DNA of 64,000 nucleotides, from assembly GCA_025266875.1 (NCBI GenBank), contig JALLLT010000008.1:1240001-1304000 (forward strand). The letters are read 5' to 3'. The notes under the pieces are model-generated. The model had not been told where the DNA came from, searched no databases, and saw only the letters and a program-made list of their open reading frames with translations. The position numbers and the translations under genes were made by a program. The stretch's first letter is position 1. The number at the start of each line of letters is the position of its first letter. This DNA is from Fennellomyces sp. T-0311 (Eukaryota; Mucoromycota; Mucoromycetes; Mucorales; Lichtheimiaceae). This document shows positions 49,938 through 61,022 of this stretch, piece by piece.

Positions 49938-51290
49938 TTACAAATGTGAGCTTCCAGCGCGCAACCTGTCAAGAAGATTGTCTAGCTCCAGGATTTCGCG
50001 GTCTTGCTGTGATGATAAAGGAGACTTCTTGCTCTGGTACGTGACTCGCACGTTCATTGCATTCTTGGGTTGATACTGAGGTCGCGCTCGGTTCTCCTGC
50101 TCGTCGCCGCCAAACTCGTTCTCCATGATGGCAGCAAGTTCATGCTCCATCCGCTGGCGATGCTCCTGCTCGTTCTCGTTCGCTTTCTGTGCTGTATCTA
50201 CCACAGGAAGCTCTTCGCCGTCGTCCTCGTCCTCGTCAAAGTTGTATTGACGCAGTGTCGGTACAGATGCTTGGCCAGTCGCCCCTCGTAACCTTGACAC
50301 CAAATTTCGTTTCTGCTTCGGAGGTGGCGGTGGTGCCACCTGTCCTGTTTCATTGTCATCTTCGGCCGTCGGCACGGCCACAGGTTGCGACAGATCCAGC
50401 GACGTCCGATGGAATGTACTGACAAGACTCTCCATCGCAAAGCGTACGCGCTTTGGCCCATGGATTTCACTTTTGGACCTTTTCAAGACCGAAGGCGGTC
50501 GTTGTGGTGGCCCAGGTGCAGGCGCGACTTGGGATATGCTGCGTTTTAGTGCATGTTTGCGTGACGCGACCATCAGTTTAACAGTGCCAGTGTCTTCTTC
50601 GGGTGGAAAGTCGAATATGTCAAAGACAGGTTTTGCAACAGCTTTGGGAGGAGGAGCAGGAGGAGAAGTAGCGACGGGGATGGGGAGGTCAGGAAAGTCG
50701 AATATATCAAGCGAAGGCGGCTCGCATGCCATGTCTAGTTTTGTCTGGGAAGTTGGTACGGCCAAGTCGGTCACATTGTCTTGATCGATCGTAATCACTT
50801 CTTCGTCTTGCAGCCCAATGAAAGGATCTGCGTTGCCAGGGGCAATTTCGATTCGTTCATCAATGTGTATTGCTTTAGAAGGGATAATTGGTGATATTGC
50901 GATAGACGGTGTGTCGATTGACGGTATGGGGATGGCATCCACAGCAGCAGGCGGTGCGATTTGAGACGAAACTTGAATGATGGACTCATCGATAAAGTGG
51001 AATGCCTGCTCTTGTGACACTGGTTGCTGGAAGTGATTGTCAGCTGTTTGTGAGTCATCGCTGCTGCTGTTGCTGCTGCTACTCTTTTTTTCAAAGGCAT
51101 TCTGGTTAAGTTTAGTGTTGAATTCTCTAACGATGCTGATTGTACTGGCGTTGTACTGCTGCAACGGTGGTCTGGTCTTTTCAGGTTCATCTAGATCTGA
51201 ATCGTCGTCACTGGAGCTTGGAATGGTGTCAATGTGTGGTTTGCGCCTGTAAGTAATCGTCGGTCTCCGATTGTAATTCAAGGCGAACAT
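49938..51290 (-). CDS. Unrecognised, mostly disordered protein
   Basis: Single-exon frame of 450 aa starting MFALNYNRRPTITYRRK at 51290; an in-frame ATG 93 nt upstream (51383) would add a Phe-rich stretch that looks like leader, so the later start is chosen. No folded domain is recognised. It is Ser/Asp-rich at the N-terminus, then Pro/Ile-rich. It has two copies of a DIFDFP motif ~40 residues apart (LDIFDFPD and FDIFDFPP), a Lys/Arg patch (KRSKSEIHGPKRVRF), and a C-terminal charged helix (EHRQRMEHELAAIMENEFGG) with a second short helix (DREILELDNLLDRLRAG). The TxTYxRK start resembles N-termini of some chromatin or cohesin regulators (WAPL-like), but no WAPL domain follows, so no function is assigned. 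Composition and length support a real gene. Confidence 0.6.
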   Translation of the reverse strand: MFALNYNRRPTITYRRKPHIDTIPSSSDDDSDLDEPEKTRPPLQQYNASTISIVREFNTKLNQNAFEKKSSSSNSSSDDSQTADNHFQQPVSQEQAFHFIDESIIQVSSQIAPPAAVDAIPIPSIDTPSIAISPIIPSKAIHIDERIEIAPGNADPFIGLQDEEVITIDQDNVTDLAVPTSQTKLDMACEPPSLDIFDFPDLPIPVATSPPAPPPKAVAKPVFDIFDFPPEEDTGTVKLMVASRKHALKRSISQVAPAPGPPQRPPSVLKRSKSEIHGPKRVRFAMESLVSTFHRTSLDLSQPVAVPTAEDDNETGQVAPPPPPKQKRNLVSRLRGATGQASVPTLRQYNFDEDEDDGEELPVVDTAQKANENEQEHRQRMEHELAAIMENEFGGDEQENRARPQYQPKNAMNVRVTYQSKKSPLSSQQDREILELDNLLDRLRAGSSHL

Positions 51291-53123
51291 TGGGAGGAAA
51301 CGCGTGAAGGAGATAAATACGAAACTAAGATAAAAAGCACGCGATACGCGTTGTGCATACAGGCTGAAAGTCACAGCGTTCACCAGATTGAAGTGTCTGG
51401 GCCTGAAGGCAAGCGATTGAACGACCGAGCTAGTCTCCTCTTGCCTCTCTCACCTAACCAACCTATGATGTGTTGAGCTACGCTCAATGTTTCACCATGT
51501 CTTACCTAGATCAACCTATCATGTACAGTCAACCCTTAGTTTTTGCACTTCCATGTTGCACAGTCTATGATATTAAACACTTTATTGGGTTCCCCATTAA
51601 ACCTAATAGCTTTGCATTTTGGAATTCGCGATATGATAGATTGTTTAGCGTTCGTCCTACATATTGAGAGTAAGTTGGAGGGGAAACCTTTCACAGATCG
51701 GATCATTGAAGACTGCTCATATGTTGTGTACAATAACAAAATAGTTTTTTTGTTTATTGTTATCTATTACCATGGCTGGCGCACTAGATATATATCTCTA
51801 TATCTTGTCTCCCGATATGCGTAAAGTCTTGGTTTTTGCAACGAAGTCTTCAAGATTTTTGTAGAAGCAAAGGCTGGGAATCGACTGTGCACCGATGAAC
51901 GTGAACTTTTCTTTGGTAAAGGTTCCCCTACTATTCCCGTTGCATACACGCTGGAGATGTCAAGAAGACTTTTGGTCACAAAATCCCGTGCGACTCAGTC
52001 CTCTTTTTTTCTGTAATATGAAGAAGTATGCCGAATTATTACTTCTATTACGAAAAAGCAAGTGGTTATTTGCGTGATAACTGTCCAAGACGAAAACGAG
52101 GACCAAAACCCTGCTTCGTGTGTCAAAGTGGGACTTTGTGTGGCAGTACCATGCAAGGATCTTCCTGACAGGTCAACGAAGTCAGCCCCTATATCCTTTG
52201 ATTAACGCCTGACGGAATAGTATGTACAATTTCAACCTTCATGATGTGTTTGAAAGAGAAAAAAGTTGATGAAAGAAGCAACCGAGCGGGTGTCGATCCT
52301 GATAAACATTGACTGAACAACTAGAGTACTCTAAAATAGCATGGCACTTTCAAGCGCACATCTCTTCATGCAAGTGAAGGAATACGAATCTTCTTGGTAC
52401 TGAAACGAAAAAAACGATGGCATCTTTTGACACGCCATGCCAATCAACTCACTTGCATATCGTGTGCTTGAAAAATATGGTTCGCAGCCGCATGTATCTG
52501 ACCATACCAAAAAAAAATACACAGGCCTTCTTATAACAGGAACAGAGAAAAATGACGCAAGTTTGATCGACATCGATAAGCGATCACCACACTTGAGCGA
52601 TACACGGATTGCTCAACCCCAATTGAAGGAATGCTATCGAGCCTTTTGAACCGAAAGCAAAAAAATGCAACTTTTGACAAGGAACGCACCACGTAGCATT
52701 GTCCGCTTCATACCAAAGAAGATACACGTATTACTTTTTTTTGCAGCGGAAGCAAAGACATCCATGGCGAATATGAGTTGTTTTCCATAAACGATTCATG
52801 AATTGAACAAGTACCCATCATATACGGTTTGTAGTCCAATTCTTTTGTCACGCATAAATCAATTAATGCTACGGTGGCCACCTGCCGCAACGACAAAATT
52901 TTGATGTGGCATTACAGTCTTCAACACCAAAGTGGTAACCAGCGCAATATCTCACTTTATGTAACAAAGACTGTTTGATACAAAGACGCAGTTTGTACAC
53001 AATTATATTTGACACCCCCTCCTCACGACTGGGATTCAATTATCGAACCACCGTGCATTACACTGTGAAGATGGTACAGCAATAGATGGTTAATGGGGTA
53101 TTATATTATTATACATGTTGCCT
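51291..53123. other. Intergenic region with transposon debris
   Basis: 1.8 kb with no intact gene. A decayed gag-like fragment occupies about 51540-52160 (separate entry). The remainder is AT-rich with short frames without domains. Confidence 0.45.
51540..52160 (+). pseudogene. Gag-like, zinc-knuckle fragment (retroelement relic)
   Basis: Discontinuous plus-strand blocks resemble the gag-like proteins of fungal LTR retroelements. One block is FKIFVEAKAGNRLCTDEREL then VAYTLEMSRRLLVTKSRA; another is GYLRDNCPRRKRGPKPCFVC, which looks like one and a half CCHC knuckles. Several stops and frame changes separate them, and no pol or LTR is seen nearby. The assignment rests on the Cys-rich block and its basic neighbour, so it is tentative. 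Confidence 0.35.
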
Positions 53124-55250
53124 CTAACTGCGAGCTACAGGCTGTCCGTTGGCGGCTGCAGCCATCATGTCCAACCCTTTCCTGAAGCAGCCGGACACGG
53201 TCTTATTGTCGTCCAGGCCGTACGACTCAAACACCTGCCGCCACCACATATACCACTCCCGTACCTCATCGTAGTTGACACGATCCCGACTGAGCGTCAG
53301 CCACTTGTACAGCACATCCAGCCACTTCCTGAAGAACTCGTTCTCGATGAGCTGGCTTAGCACTGGTTCGGGAACCAAGTCCTTCCACGCCATGCACCAT
53401 ATCAAGGGATCGAGCTGCTGGTCGCGCGGGTTCACCATGAATTCGTCTCGCAACACGCGTGTCAGCTTTGGCAAAATCGATTTCACAAGGAAGGTCTCCA
53501 TTTGCTGCGCTGTCCACACATCCTTCCATGGTGTGATAATGTGCAGTGCCGATTCGTCCGAGGGGTGCCATACGCGTAGCACCACGGCAAGCTTGTGTCG
53601 GATGGTCGTAAACAGGTCGCCGAGACGCCATGCTTCCAGAACTGGCAGCCAAGGATGGATCCAAACATGCACCATTTCAGGATCGTTTCGAGGGTCCCAA
53701 TCGCCCACTGCGCGCGTTATCTTGGGAAGAACCAACTGATTCACGATGTTTTCAAAGATGAACCGCGGCAACAGCGGCTTCCACGTCTCCAGGAGCTGCA
53801 CAAGCGGATCTGGATCCCGGATATCCCATTGGTTGCTAGAATAATCGCAGGTCAGCACCATCGCATACAGAACGCCATACATTACTTACTTGATCGCGCT
53901 GCGGACTCGGACAAGCCAGACCGTATTCATCATGGTCTCGTAAGGTGTTGCCGTGGGTGTTTCGGCCGTGCGAGGACGAGGAACAGGAAATCCGGTTTCA
54001 TCCAGTATCTCATCATCATTGCTCACTAGCAGTCGTCGCCACTTTTTAACATCGGCAGCTCCCCACGTAGGATCAGCCAAAACATCCCAGTGCGCCGTTT
54101 TGAACTTCATGATGGGCGCCCATACGGCAACAACCAATTGGTCAAGCCCCAGCGCTGCGATCTCGTTTGCGTAGTTGGTCTCCATCTGCTCAAAAACGTG
54201 ACCGAATAGCGCTGTGATGTTGGCTTGGTCATAGGCGCCTGTCGCCAGCGCGTCCTTTGATATCTTTTTCAGCTCGATGGCCATGTCCTTGACGCGGTGC
54301 ACCTTCTCCTGCCGCTCCCGTTCACTTTTCATCCGTGTCCGTATGGCATTGCATTCATCTTCCACCGACCGCGCCCGCAGCGCGTTGGATTGCTTGTCCC
54401 TGGACAGATTCTCGAGATCGCCCTTTGCTAGATCCACAATAAGTCGCAGGTTGTGCCGTAGTTCCGGTAAGCGCGTGGTGGTTGCCAGCCATGTGGGTGA
54501 ATCTGACTTTTGCAGCTCTGCCAGCGTGACCTCACGTACTGTCGGGCCCGTCATGTCGATCACTTTTTGCTGCGACGACGCTGGCTGCGGTTTTTCATTG
54601 GTGGTCTCCGCCAGGATCGCGGCTGCTGTCCTGAACCGCTCTTTGGGTTTGCGTGCCTTTCGCTTCCATGCTTCGCGTTTGACGGGAGCTTCCTGCATCT
54701 CCACATCCTCGTCTTCTTCCTCATCATCAACATGACCCTGCCTCCGCGCCTCCCGTTTCTGCTCGTCTGTTTTTTCGCTAAATCCGCGGAAACCCATGCC
54801 CATGCGTGCCGGCCGCAGCTTGGTCTCGATGGGATTCACGATACCCGCGCCTGCTTCACCTAGACCTTGACCAGACTTCCAGCCCATCTTTTCCAGCATG
54901 CGCTGGCCAAAGCCCGTAGTGTGTTGACTGAACTTTGCAAAATCGGCACTGGGTTGAGCTGCTGGTCGCTTCTTTGCCTCTTCTGCCCTTTTGCTTGGTT
55001 CGGCCGATGCAGACGCTGTTGTGAAATTCGTGAAAGCAGATATGCTTGCGCCCATGCCCAAACCTCCTCGTGTTCCCATTTCTTCGTCTTCATCGCTGTC
55101 GTCTGCGAATCGTTTCCGTTTATGACGTTGGCCGTAAAACCCTTCAGCTTCCTCTTCTAGATCCTGATCGGTAATGTCGAAACGAATGCGGCCACCTTCT
55201 TCGTCGGATGAATCATCGCCATCGTCTACGTATCCTTTCCGTCGGCCCAT
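53124..55250 (-). CDS. TFIP11: G-patch splicing factor TFIP11/Ntr1-like
   Basis: Spliceosome disassembly factor that activates the DEAH helicase Prp43 through its G-patch. Two exons, 55250-53890 and 53835-53124, give 690 aa. The N-terminus starts MGRRKGYVDD with acidic stretches and FDITDQDLEEEAEGFYG, the conserved tuftelin-interacting opening. The G-patch (residues ~110-157) reads FGQRMLEKMGWKSGQGLGE with aromatic and Gly positions intact. The central region is charged and helical. The GCFC-type C-terminal domain includes PTWGAADVKKWRRLL, WDIRDPDPLVQLLETWKPLLP and WIHPWLPVLEAWRLGDLF blocks. The intron splits an Asn codon. The start at 55250 is chosen because the upstream in-frame extension is hydrophobic and family-unlike. 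Animal TFIP11 is ~837 aa; fungal forms are shorter. Confidence 0.96.
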
Positions 55251-55473
55251 TTGTAATAAATTGTGAAAAAAAGTGTGTATCTGAAAGAAAAGGCAAGAAA
55301 TTCCGCGCTGCAAACTTGTCAAATTATTTGCTCTGTAGCAGCAAGGCCGCATATTACTTTACTCTGTGTCTGACCACCGTGGGCAGAAAGTCATCCTCGC
55401 AACCTTTCGTGATCCTAGTTAAAGCCGATTAATAGCTTTTATTAGGTGCTCGGGCCAACGGTGGATACCAATG

Positions 55474-55692
55474 TTAGACCGCATATTCTTGTTGGCATTT
55501 CTGCGCGTTCAATGGATCTGCTGTCATTGATACTATCCAGTACTGCCAAATCGAGAGTCGACGAAGAGTTGTTGATGTAAGGGAGATTTGACGCGGCCCT
55601 GAGTAGTAAGTGGCTTCTAGGCTACCCTCTTCCTCTCTCCAACCACGCGTCTTGATGAATTCTTGCTGATACCGACCTTCCTTAGTCGCCAT
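55474..55692 (-). CDS. Hypothetical small protein
   Basis: A 72-codon frame starting MATKEGRYQQEFIKTRGWRE with a good initiation context (ATC before ATG, G after) and host-like codon use. It has no recognisable domain. It lies between TFIP11 and the transposon cluster. It could be a real small gene, a single exon of a longer one, or chance. Confidence 0.25.
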   Translation of the reverse strand: MATKEGRYQQEFIKTRGWREEEGSLEATYYSGPRQISLTSTTLRRLSIWQYWIVSMTADPLNAQKCQQEYAV

Positions 55693-55916
55693 GATATTGA
55701 AGTCCTCGCAAAAAACCCTTCCATTGCGTTAATACGCAACCAGTGCCAAGAGAAAATGTATTTTAAGGCGGCCACAATTGTGAATGCTGTTATAATATAA
55801 TGGCCTGTTGCCCACCATTTTAAAGAAAGGCCTTTGGTGAGTGGTACCTCTGCCGCCCCTTCAAAATTACTTGCAGAGTCGCCTCAGATTATTTCGTTTA
55901 TTAAGCTGACGCGACC

Positions 55917-57299
55917 ATGTCAAACAAAAAAGTTCAATTACTTCGACAAATGTTCGACGAAGATGCATCAGAAGAAGTTAGGCGCCATCACAGGGTCAAA
56001 CGCCTGATGGAAATGTTCGAGGAAGATGAAGAACCGAAAGACAAGAAGGGCAGGAAAGGTTCGGCTCCTGGCCGCAATGTCATTAAGCGCAATCGAATTG
56101 CAGGCCATTACCGCCTTTTCAAGGACTACTTTGCCGAACCCCGATTTACTCGGATAAACAGTTTCGTACTCGGTTCCGCATGAGCCGCCGACTGTTTTGC
56201 AAGATCGTTGAACAGTTGGAGCAAAATGACGACTACTTCACTCAGAAGTACGATGCTGCACGACCTCTTCAAAAGGTAACCGCAGATATCCGTCAACTTG
56301 CTTACGGAGTCGCTGCTGATGCAGTAGATGAGTGTGTTCGGATTGGAGCGAGTACGGCGTTGGAGTCCCTCAAGCACTTCTGTCTGGCAATCAGTCGCAT
56401 TTATAGTGATGAATACCTGCGTTCACCAAACGAAGAAGACATCAAACGATTGCTTGCAAAGGCTGAGGAGCGCGGTTTGCCTGGCATGCTTGGTTCTTTG
56501 GATTGCATGCACTGGGAATGGAAGAACTGTCCCTCAGCATGGAAAGGTGCTTACCAGGGAAGGTCCAAAACCGCGACGATTATCTTGGAGGCTGTTGCAG
56601 ATGCTGACACGTGGATCTGGCATGCATTCTTTGGTCTCCCAGGTTCCCTCAACGACCTTAATGTCCTACACCGTTCACCTCTTTTCGCCAAACAGGTAGT
56701 TGGTGTTGCTCCTGACGTAAAATTTACGGTAAATGGCAAAGAATACACCAAAGGATACTACCTGGTTGATGGCATTTACCCGCCGTGGTCAACGCTTATG
56801 GATGCCATCAGATATCCAGTTGATGCGGGAGAGAGCGTAAGACCCTGCTAGTATGTGTAAACCAGCTATTCTAACATTTCCATAGTTGTTCACGAGAACG
56901 CATGGAGCACATCGCAAAGATGTTGAACGTGCCTTCGGCATTTTGCAAGCACGGTTCGCTGTGATTAGATATCCAGCACGACTGTGGCAGCTTCATGAGC
57001 TCTATTCGGTGATGAGAGCGTGCATCATATTGCACAATATGATCATCGAAGACCAGCGCAACCATCCTGACGAAGACGTTGAAGAACCACAATGTTTAGG
57101 GAACATTCCTTCGCTGGCTATCCACAGGGAAAGAAACGTGTTGGATGAATTCATGCAGCATTATGATGATCGTCTTGCCGCGATTAAGGATGCTCAAAGT
57201 CATCATCAGTTGAAGCGCGATCTTGTCGAGCACCTATGGCTGCACCAGCGCAAACAACCAGTACAACAGCGCGAGCCAGCAAATAATGGCAGCGAGTAA
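55917..57299 (+). pseudogene. PIF/Harbinger transposase (one frameshift)
   Basis: DDE transposase of the PIF/Harbinger (DDE_Tnp_4) group. Blocks: 55917-56137 (MSNKKVQLLR to DYFAEP), then after a frame change 56138-56836, a GT-AG intron (56837-56885), and 56886-57299. Joined length is ~445 aa. Catalytic residues are visible in GSLDCMHWEWKNCP (first Asp), SLNDLNVLHRSP (second Asp) and VERAFGILQARF (Glu). The frame change lies at a CCCC run (56136-56139): one more C would restore the frame, so it is either a young mutation or a homopolymer error. The intron is intact. The partner Myb-like gene lies convergently downstream, the usual two-gene layout of Harbinger elements. Terminal inverted repeats were not found. 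Confidence 0.85.
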
Positions 57300-57328
57300 A
57301 TTATAAACGAAAAAAAACCGCTCTATTC

Positions 57329-58282
57329 TTATTGTTCGTCTTCTTCTTCACTGTCTTCTTCTCCTTCACTTTCTACCACTTCAATTGTCTCCTGGACAAC
57401 AACAACAGCAGCAGCAGCAGTCCTTCTGGCCTTGATTCTTTCCAAAATCTCAACCCTTCTGAGCATGAAGTACTCACGGGCGATCTCATCCAAATCGTCC
57501 AACTTCGTCCTCATGACTTCGGCCCCCTCCATAGCCTTTTGGAGGGCGAATCTTTTTTTCGCTCAACGCGAGCTGCTTTTCCTCGATGCGGACGAGGTTT
57601 TCCCGGCTATCGTCGAACTTACGCTTACGCGAAGCTTCTTCTTTTGCCTGGTCTTTGGCGGCCTTGCGGCCTTGAGGGCGATCCACGGGGGCAGGAAGCT
57701 CGTCATTTTTCACGTTGTTATAACGAACGCGAAATTTTTTTTCGCCTTTCAGCACTTCATAGCAGTGCATAAAAGCGAACTCGCTCTTCACTGTAGCCTT
57801 GTACTTTTCCAAGGCTTTCTCGACCTTGACATCAGAAAGAAAAATCATAAGTACTAGTAAGTATAATAAAAAGGCTAGCATTATCTCACATCATCAGGAG
57901 GCTGTGTCCCACTAACTGGGTCGCCACGAGCGTTCTCGATATTCGAGATTATTCCACAAAACAAGGAAACAGCTGTCTGGACGTTGTGCCAGCGACTGGA
58001 GAGGCTTCCGGGAGTGGTGCGTCTCTCAGCAGAGCCTCCCAAACGGAGGAAGTGGTCGTAGATACCCTTCCATAGCGTATTGCTATCCTGGTCTGTACCC
58101 TTAATGGGATCAGTGGATACGTGGACCCAGGCCTTGCAAAGATACACGTCTTCGCTCTTTTCCCAACCAGGGCCACGCGATTTACGGGTACGACCAGAAG
58201 GCGAGCCCTGTCCAGCTGCGGGTGTTGAGCGAGATTCGCCATTCAAAGCATTTCCGGTGGTAGTGATCTTAGATTTTGCCAT
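57329..58282 (-). pseudogene. Harbinger Myb/SANT-like partner protein (one frameshift)
   Basis: Accessory DNA-binding protein of the Harbinger element, which in characterised elements brings the transposase to the ends. Exon 1 58282-57890 (131 codons) contains a trihelix/SANT-like block: GPGWEKSEDVYLCKAWVHV ... LWKGIYDHFLRLGG and SLSSRWHNVQTAVSLF. A GT-AG intron (57889-57825) joins to exon 2 from 57824, a Lys/Glu-rich region (NAM-C-terminal-like, EKYKATVKSEFAFMHCYEVL). At a 7-nt A run (57553-57559) the frame breaks. One fewer A leads into FALQKAMEGAEVMRTKLDDL and an acidic tail ending at 57329; the unshifted frame ends at 57486. About 300 aa if restored. Overall arrangement matches plant and fungal Harbinger pairs. 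Confidence 0.75.
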
Positions 58283-59305
58283 TTCGATTGAAGAGTAAGT
58301 TCAGGAACGAGAAAAGTTTATTTTACTGCGCGTTTTCTATTTTGAAAAATCTGTTCGCGCAATTTGCCAAAATAGCAAGGCCAGCACCTATTTTACAAAA
58401 TGGCAAATAGCATTTGGCAAACCATTGGAAATGCTCTAAGACTTAATAGAATATTCGCAATTTTTGTCTTTCCTTTTGCCTTCGAAATTGATTATTCCAC
58501 GGTCCTCAGATCTAGAAGTCTAGAGGACAGCGTTCCTACCGTTTTCGATGACTTCGACCGCCAGGTCACGGAAGAGTTCCTAGGCCACTCTTTGCTGCGA
58601 CATCGTTTTCGTATTCGAATCATTGTCTGATAAATTCCGTATTGTTGAGGGTTGCAAGCCATAGGAAAATGCAAATTCTGCCGAAGATCGACACATGGTA
58701 TATGTCAACAGATGGTCGAATTTACTCCGAACTTGCTTCAGCAAATAAATGCTGCGCGTGAGAAAGTTTGTCATTTGACATGGCTGACTTGCACCTGGCA
58801 ACCGACGTCGTGTCCAAATAAAGTCTGGTATCATTTGAGGGGTTGAAGTGTGTAGTCACAGGGCCGATAACTTGTTGAGCGCATATCAAGACGGATACTT
58901 GAGGTGATGAGAAAATTACAAGTGTGGGAGCCTATCACCAACTTTTTCCCGTCTGGTGTCGTGAGAGTGCAAATGGACAAATAGCCGGAACGGGTTGGTG
59001 CGGTTGGGTAAGAGGATGCCGCGCTCGCCAACCTCCGTTCGTGATGGGCGTCCAGCAATGTGTCGCGACTGTATGGCTCGACTGTGTTTATTACGATGGA
59101 TGTCCCGCCGTCGACCAAGATTGCCCCTGCCAACAGCTGCGAGGTACAGTAACGCAATTGCGGATGAATAACCCCGTCTTTATCCAAAGATCAACTAGGT
59201 CATCCGTGATTTCCTCATGTGTGGTAGACATCAACTCCTTTGGACATAGGCTAGAGAGAGAGAATCATCATCTAGAATGACTATTTAAATTTTGTTCATA
59301 TGAAT
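58283..59305. other. Region between Harbinger and mariner-like elements
   Basis: About 1 kb. A minus-strand frame (58831-59187, ILVDGGTSIVINTVEPYSRD) preceded in another frame by ELMSTTHEEITDDLVDLW (~59230-59170) reads like a broken protein-coding exon that I do not recognise. It lies next to the mariner insertion point. A short plus frame with CKFCRRSTHGIC (58655-58700) is also seen. Harbinger termini probably lie in 58300-58450. Confidence 0.35.
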
Positions 59306-59311
59306 TAACGT

Positions 59312-59335
59312 CCGGCCGGAAAAAATGTATACAAA
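59312..59335 (+). repeat. Left terminal inverted repeat of mariner-like element
   Basis: 24-nt core starting CCGGCCGGAAAAAATG; its exact reverse complement is at 61148-61171. The four bases between the core and the flanking TA differ between the two ends. Confidence 0.9.
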
Positions 59336-59537
59336 GTTTGATTGCTTATATCTTCATGGAATCACAGCCATTTTACATGAAACAAAAAAGATTTGATAGC
59401 CACGCAGTAAGATGATTTTATCATTTGGTTTTTAATACTATTTGTCCTGTTATGCATGTTTGGTGGCTAGTAAAATAAAATTGATCAGTTTTTTTTTTCA
59501 AGAAATTTTTCGGAGATTGAGTACCAACCTTCTTGCA

Positions 59538-61022
59538 TTAATTTTCAGTTTCAAGAGAGCTACCATCTTCTTCAACACCTGCCACAGAATGGACAGCGTT
59601 TCGCTGATGCTCATCATGATAATATTTGCATTGAATGACCGTCTTTCTCCACAAAGATAAGAGGTCATTCGAATGCACTGCAGCAAACAGGCGGTACAGT
59701 CGATGTGCAAATTGAACCTCAGTAGTATTTGCTGGCTCTGGGTTGTATGCAATCTGCTGTTTGACAATGCCCCACAGGCCTTCAATCGGCTGCAGTTCAC
59801 AATGATACGGAGGCGTTTTCATAACTGTATGACCATATTTGCTGGCAATCTCATGCACAGCATAGGCAACAGGGTGCTCACTTCGTATTTCCTTGAGGCG
59901 TTCAAGAAGAACCCTCTTGAAAGGAAGTTTTCCAGGCTTTAGCGAAGGAGGCACTGTGTATTGGCTTTGTGAAAACCAGTCGCGGATATCCTGGACACGA
60001 GCGTTGCTGTTGGGAAGTGGGTCGACTTTGCGGAAATGATACTTCGCACCATCCATATGGATGATGCATCCAGAAGGGAACCGTTCGCTAAGTTTTTCAC
60101 AAAGTCTTTCAAAGAGCTTTTCGAACAAACTTGCATTGAAGTTACCGTGGTAATCATGGTAATCTGGAGCGATATTGGCATCCTTTACACATTGTGGCAG
60201 ATCGGCAAATGCTTGTGTAGTATTTTTTGTTGGGGGACGTCCACGCTTGCGCTTCATACCGACATTCTCTTCTTCTTGAACATGGGCTTTGCCTTTGACT
60301 GGCCAGATGATTGTATTTTCTTCAACTAGCTCAGCCCTGAGACAATTGTTCTCCTTATAAACTGCAAAGGCACCAAACATTACCAACATCGGCTTACGCC
60401 CAGTTTGGTTGACGACAGTGTCTGGGACATAGTACGTCCGTCTGGCGTGATGGTCTAAGTGACAGTACGACTCATCAAGAAACACCTCCGGTTGGATAGG
60501 CAGCTCATTACGATTCAGATTGCTCAAGCGTCTTTCCAGATATGTCTTTCTGTAATTGACGATGGCTTCGCTGTCATGAAGAATATTTTGCCGTTTTCCC
60601 ATCCCATAATGAAGTCCAGCAAGCTTCAAATCCTCTTTCATAACCGAGAGAGATGGCACATCAAATCCTTGGTTCTCGAGGTGCGTGCGGATACGTTTTG
60701 CTGTGGCTGGCTGACCGGTCTTGGTGCATTCCACAGTGAAATTTCGAATTTCATTGACATACTCATCCGAGAGTACCTTCCTTGGGCGACCTAGCTTCTT
60801 ACTTTCATTTGGCAAATTCAGGTCATTAGAAAGGGTAATGATTCGTCCCGCCGTTGTGTCCCCAATGCCAAAGAGGTCCTGCAACACCTTGCGCGGGGAG
60901 TCGTCGATATTGAAGTTTCCGAGTCTTCTGTGCTCACTTATGTATCGATGAGCGATAATAAATGAAGTCCATTCGTTTTTTGTAATGCGCGCTTGAGTGC
61001 GTTTTAATTCAGGTGATGCCAT
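59538..61022 (-). CDS. Tc1/mariner (IS630-type) DDE transposase
   Basis: Cut-and-paste transposase, 494 aa from ATG at 61022 (MASPELKRTQ); an ATG 24 nt upstream in frame is possible. The N-terminus holds helix-turn-helix-type DNA-binding regions, with an AT-hook-like LGRPRK (~77-82) and a second KRGRPP (~258-263) inside the catalytic half. Catalytic triad: Asp183 (EVFLDESYCH), Asp324 (IIHMDGAKYH), Glu414 (in HCELQPIEGLWG); numbering is approximate to a few residues. The second Asp and the Glu are ~89 residues apart rather than the 34-39 of classic Tc1/mariner, as in the long-spacing group described as DD82E/Sailor. The gene is uninterrupted, intronless and flanked by matching inverted repeats. 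Confidence 0.9.
   Translation of the reverse strand: MASPELKRTQARITKNEWTSFIIAHRYISEHRRLGNFNIDDSPRKVLQDLFGIGDTTAGRIITLSNDLNLPNESKKLGRPRKVLSDEYVNEIRNFTVECTKTGQPATAKRIRTHLENQGFDVPSLSVMKEDLKLAGLHYGMGKRQNILHDSEAIVNYRKTYLERRLSNLNRNELPIQPEVFLDESYCHLDHHARRTYYVPDTVVNQTGRKPMLVMFGAFAVYKENNCLRAELVEENTIIWPVKGKAHVQEEENVGMKRKRGRPPTKNTTQAFADLPQCVKDANIAPDYHDYHGNFNASLFEKLFERLCEKLSERFPSGCIIHMDGAKYHFRKVDPLPNSNARVQDIRDWFSQSQYTVPPSLKPGKLPFKRVLLERLKEIRSEHPVAYAVHEIASKYGHTVMKTPPYHCELQPIEGLWGIVKQQIAYNPEPANTTEVQFAHRLYRLFAAVHSNDLLSLWRKTVIQCKYYHDEHQRNAVHSVAGVEEDGSSLETEN

Noticed and set aside
53016..53060. tRNA-like B-box candidate near GATTCAATTATCGAACC
   Set aside because: Spacing inside the motif is wrong for GGTTCGANTCC and no cloverleaf arms could be paired.
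55780..55830. GGCCTGTTGCCCACC as the left end of the Harbinger element
   Set aside because: No convincing inverted partner found in 58300-58500; only short AAAATGG-type matches, so it was not called.
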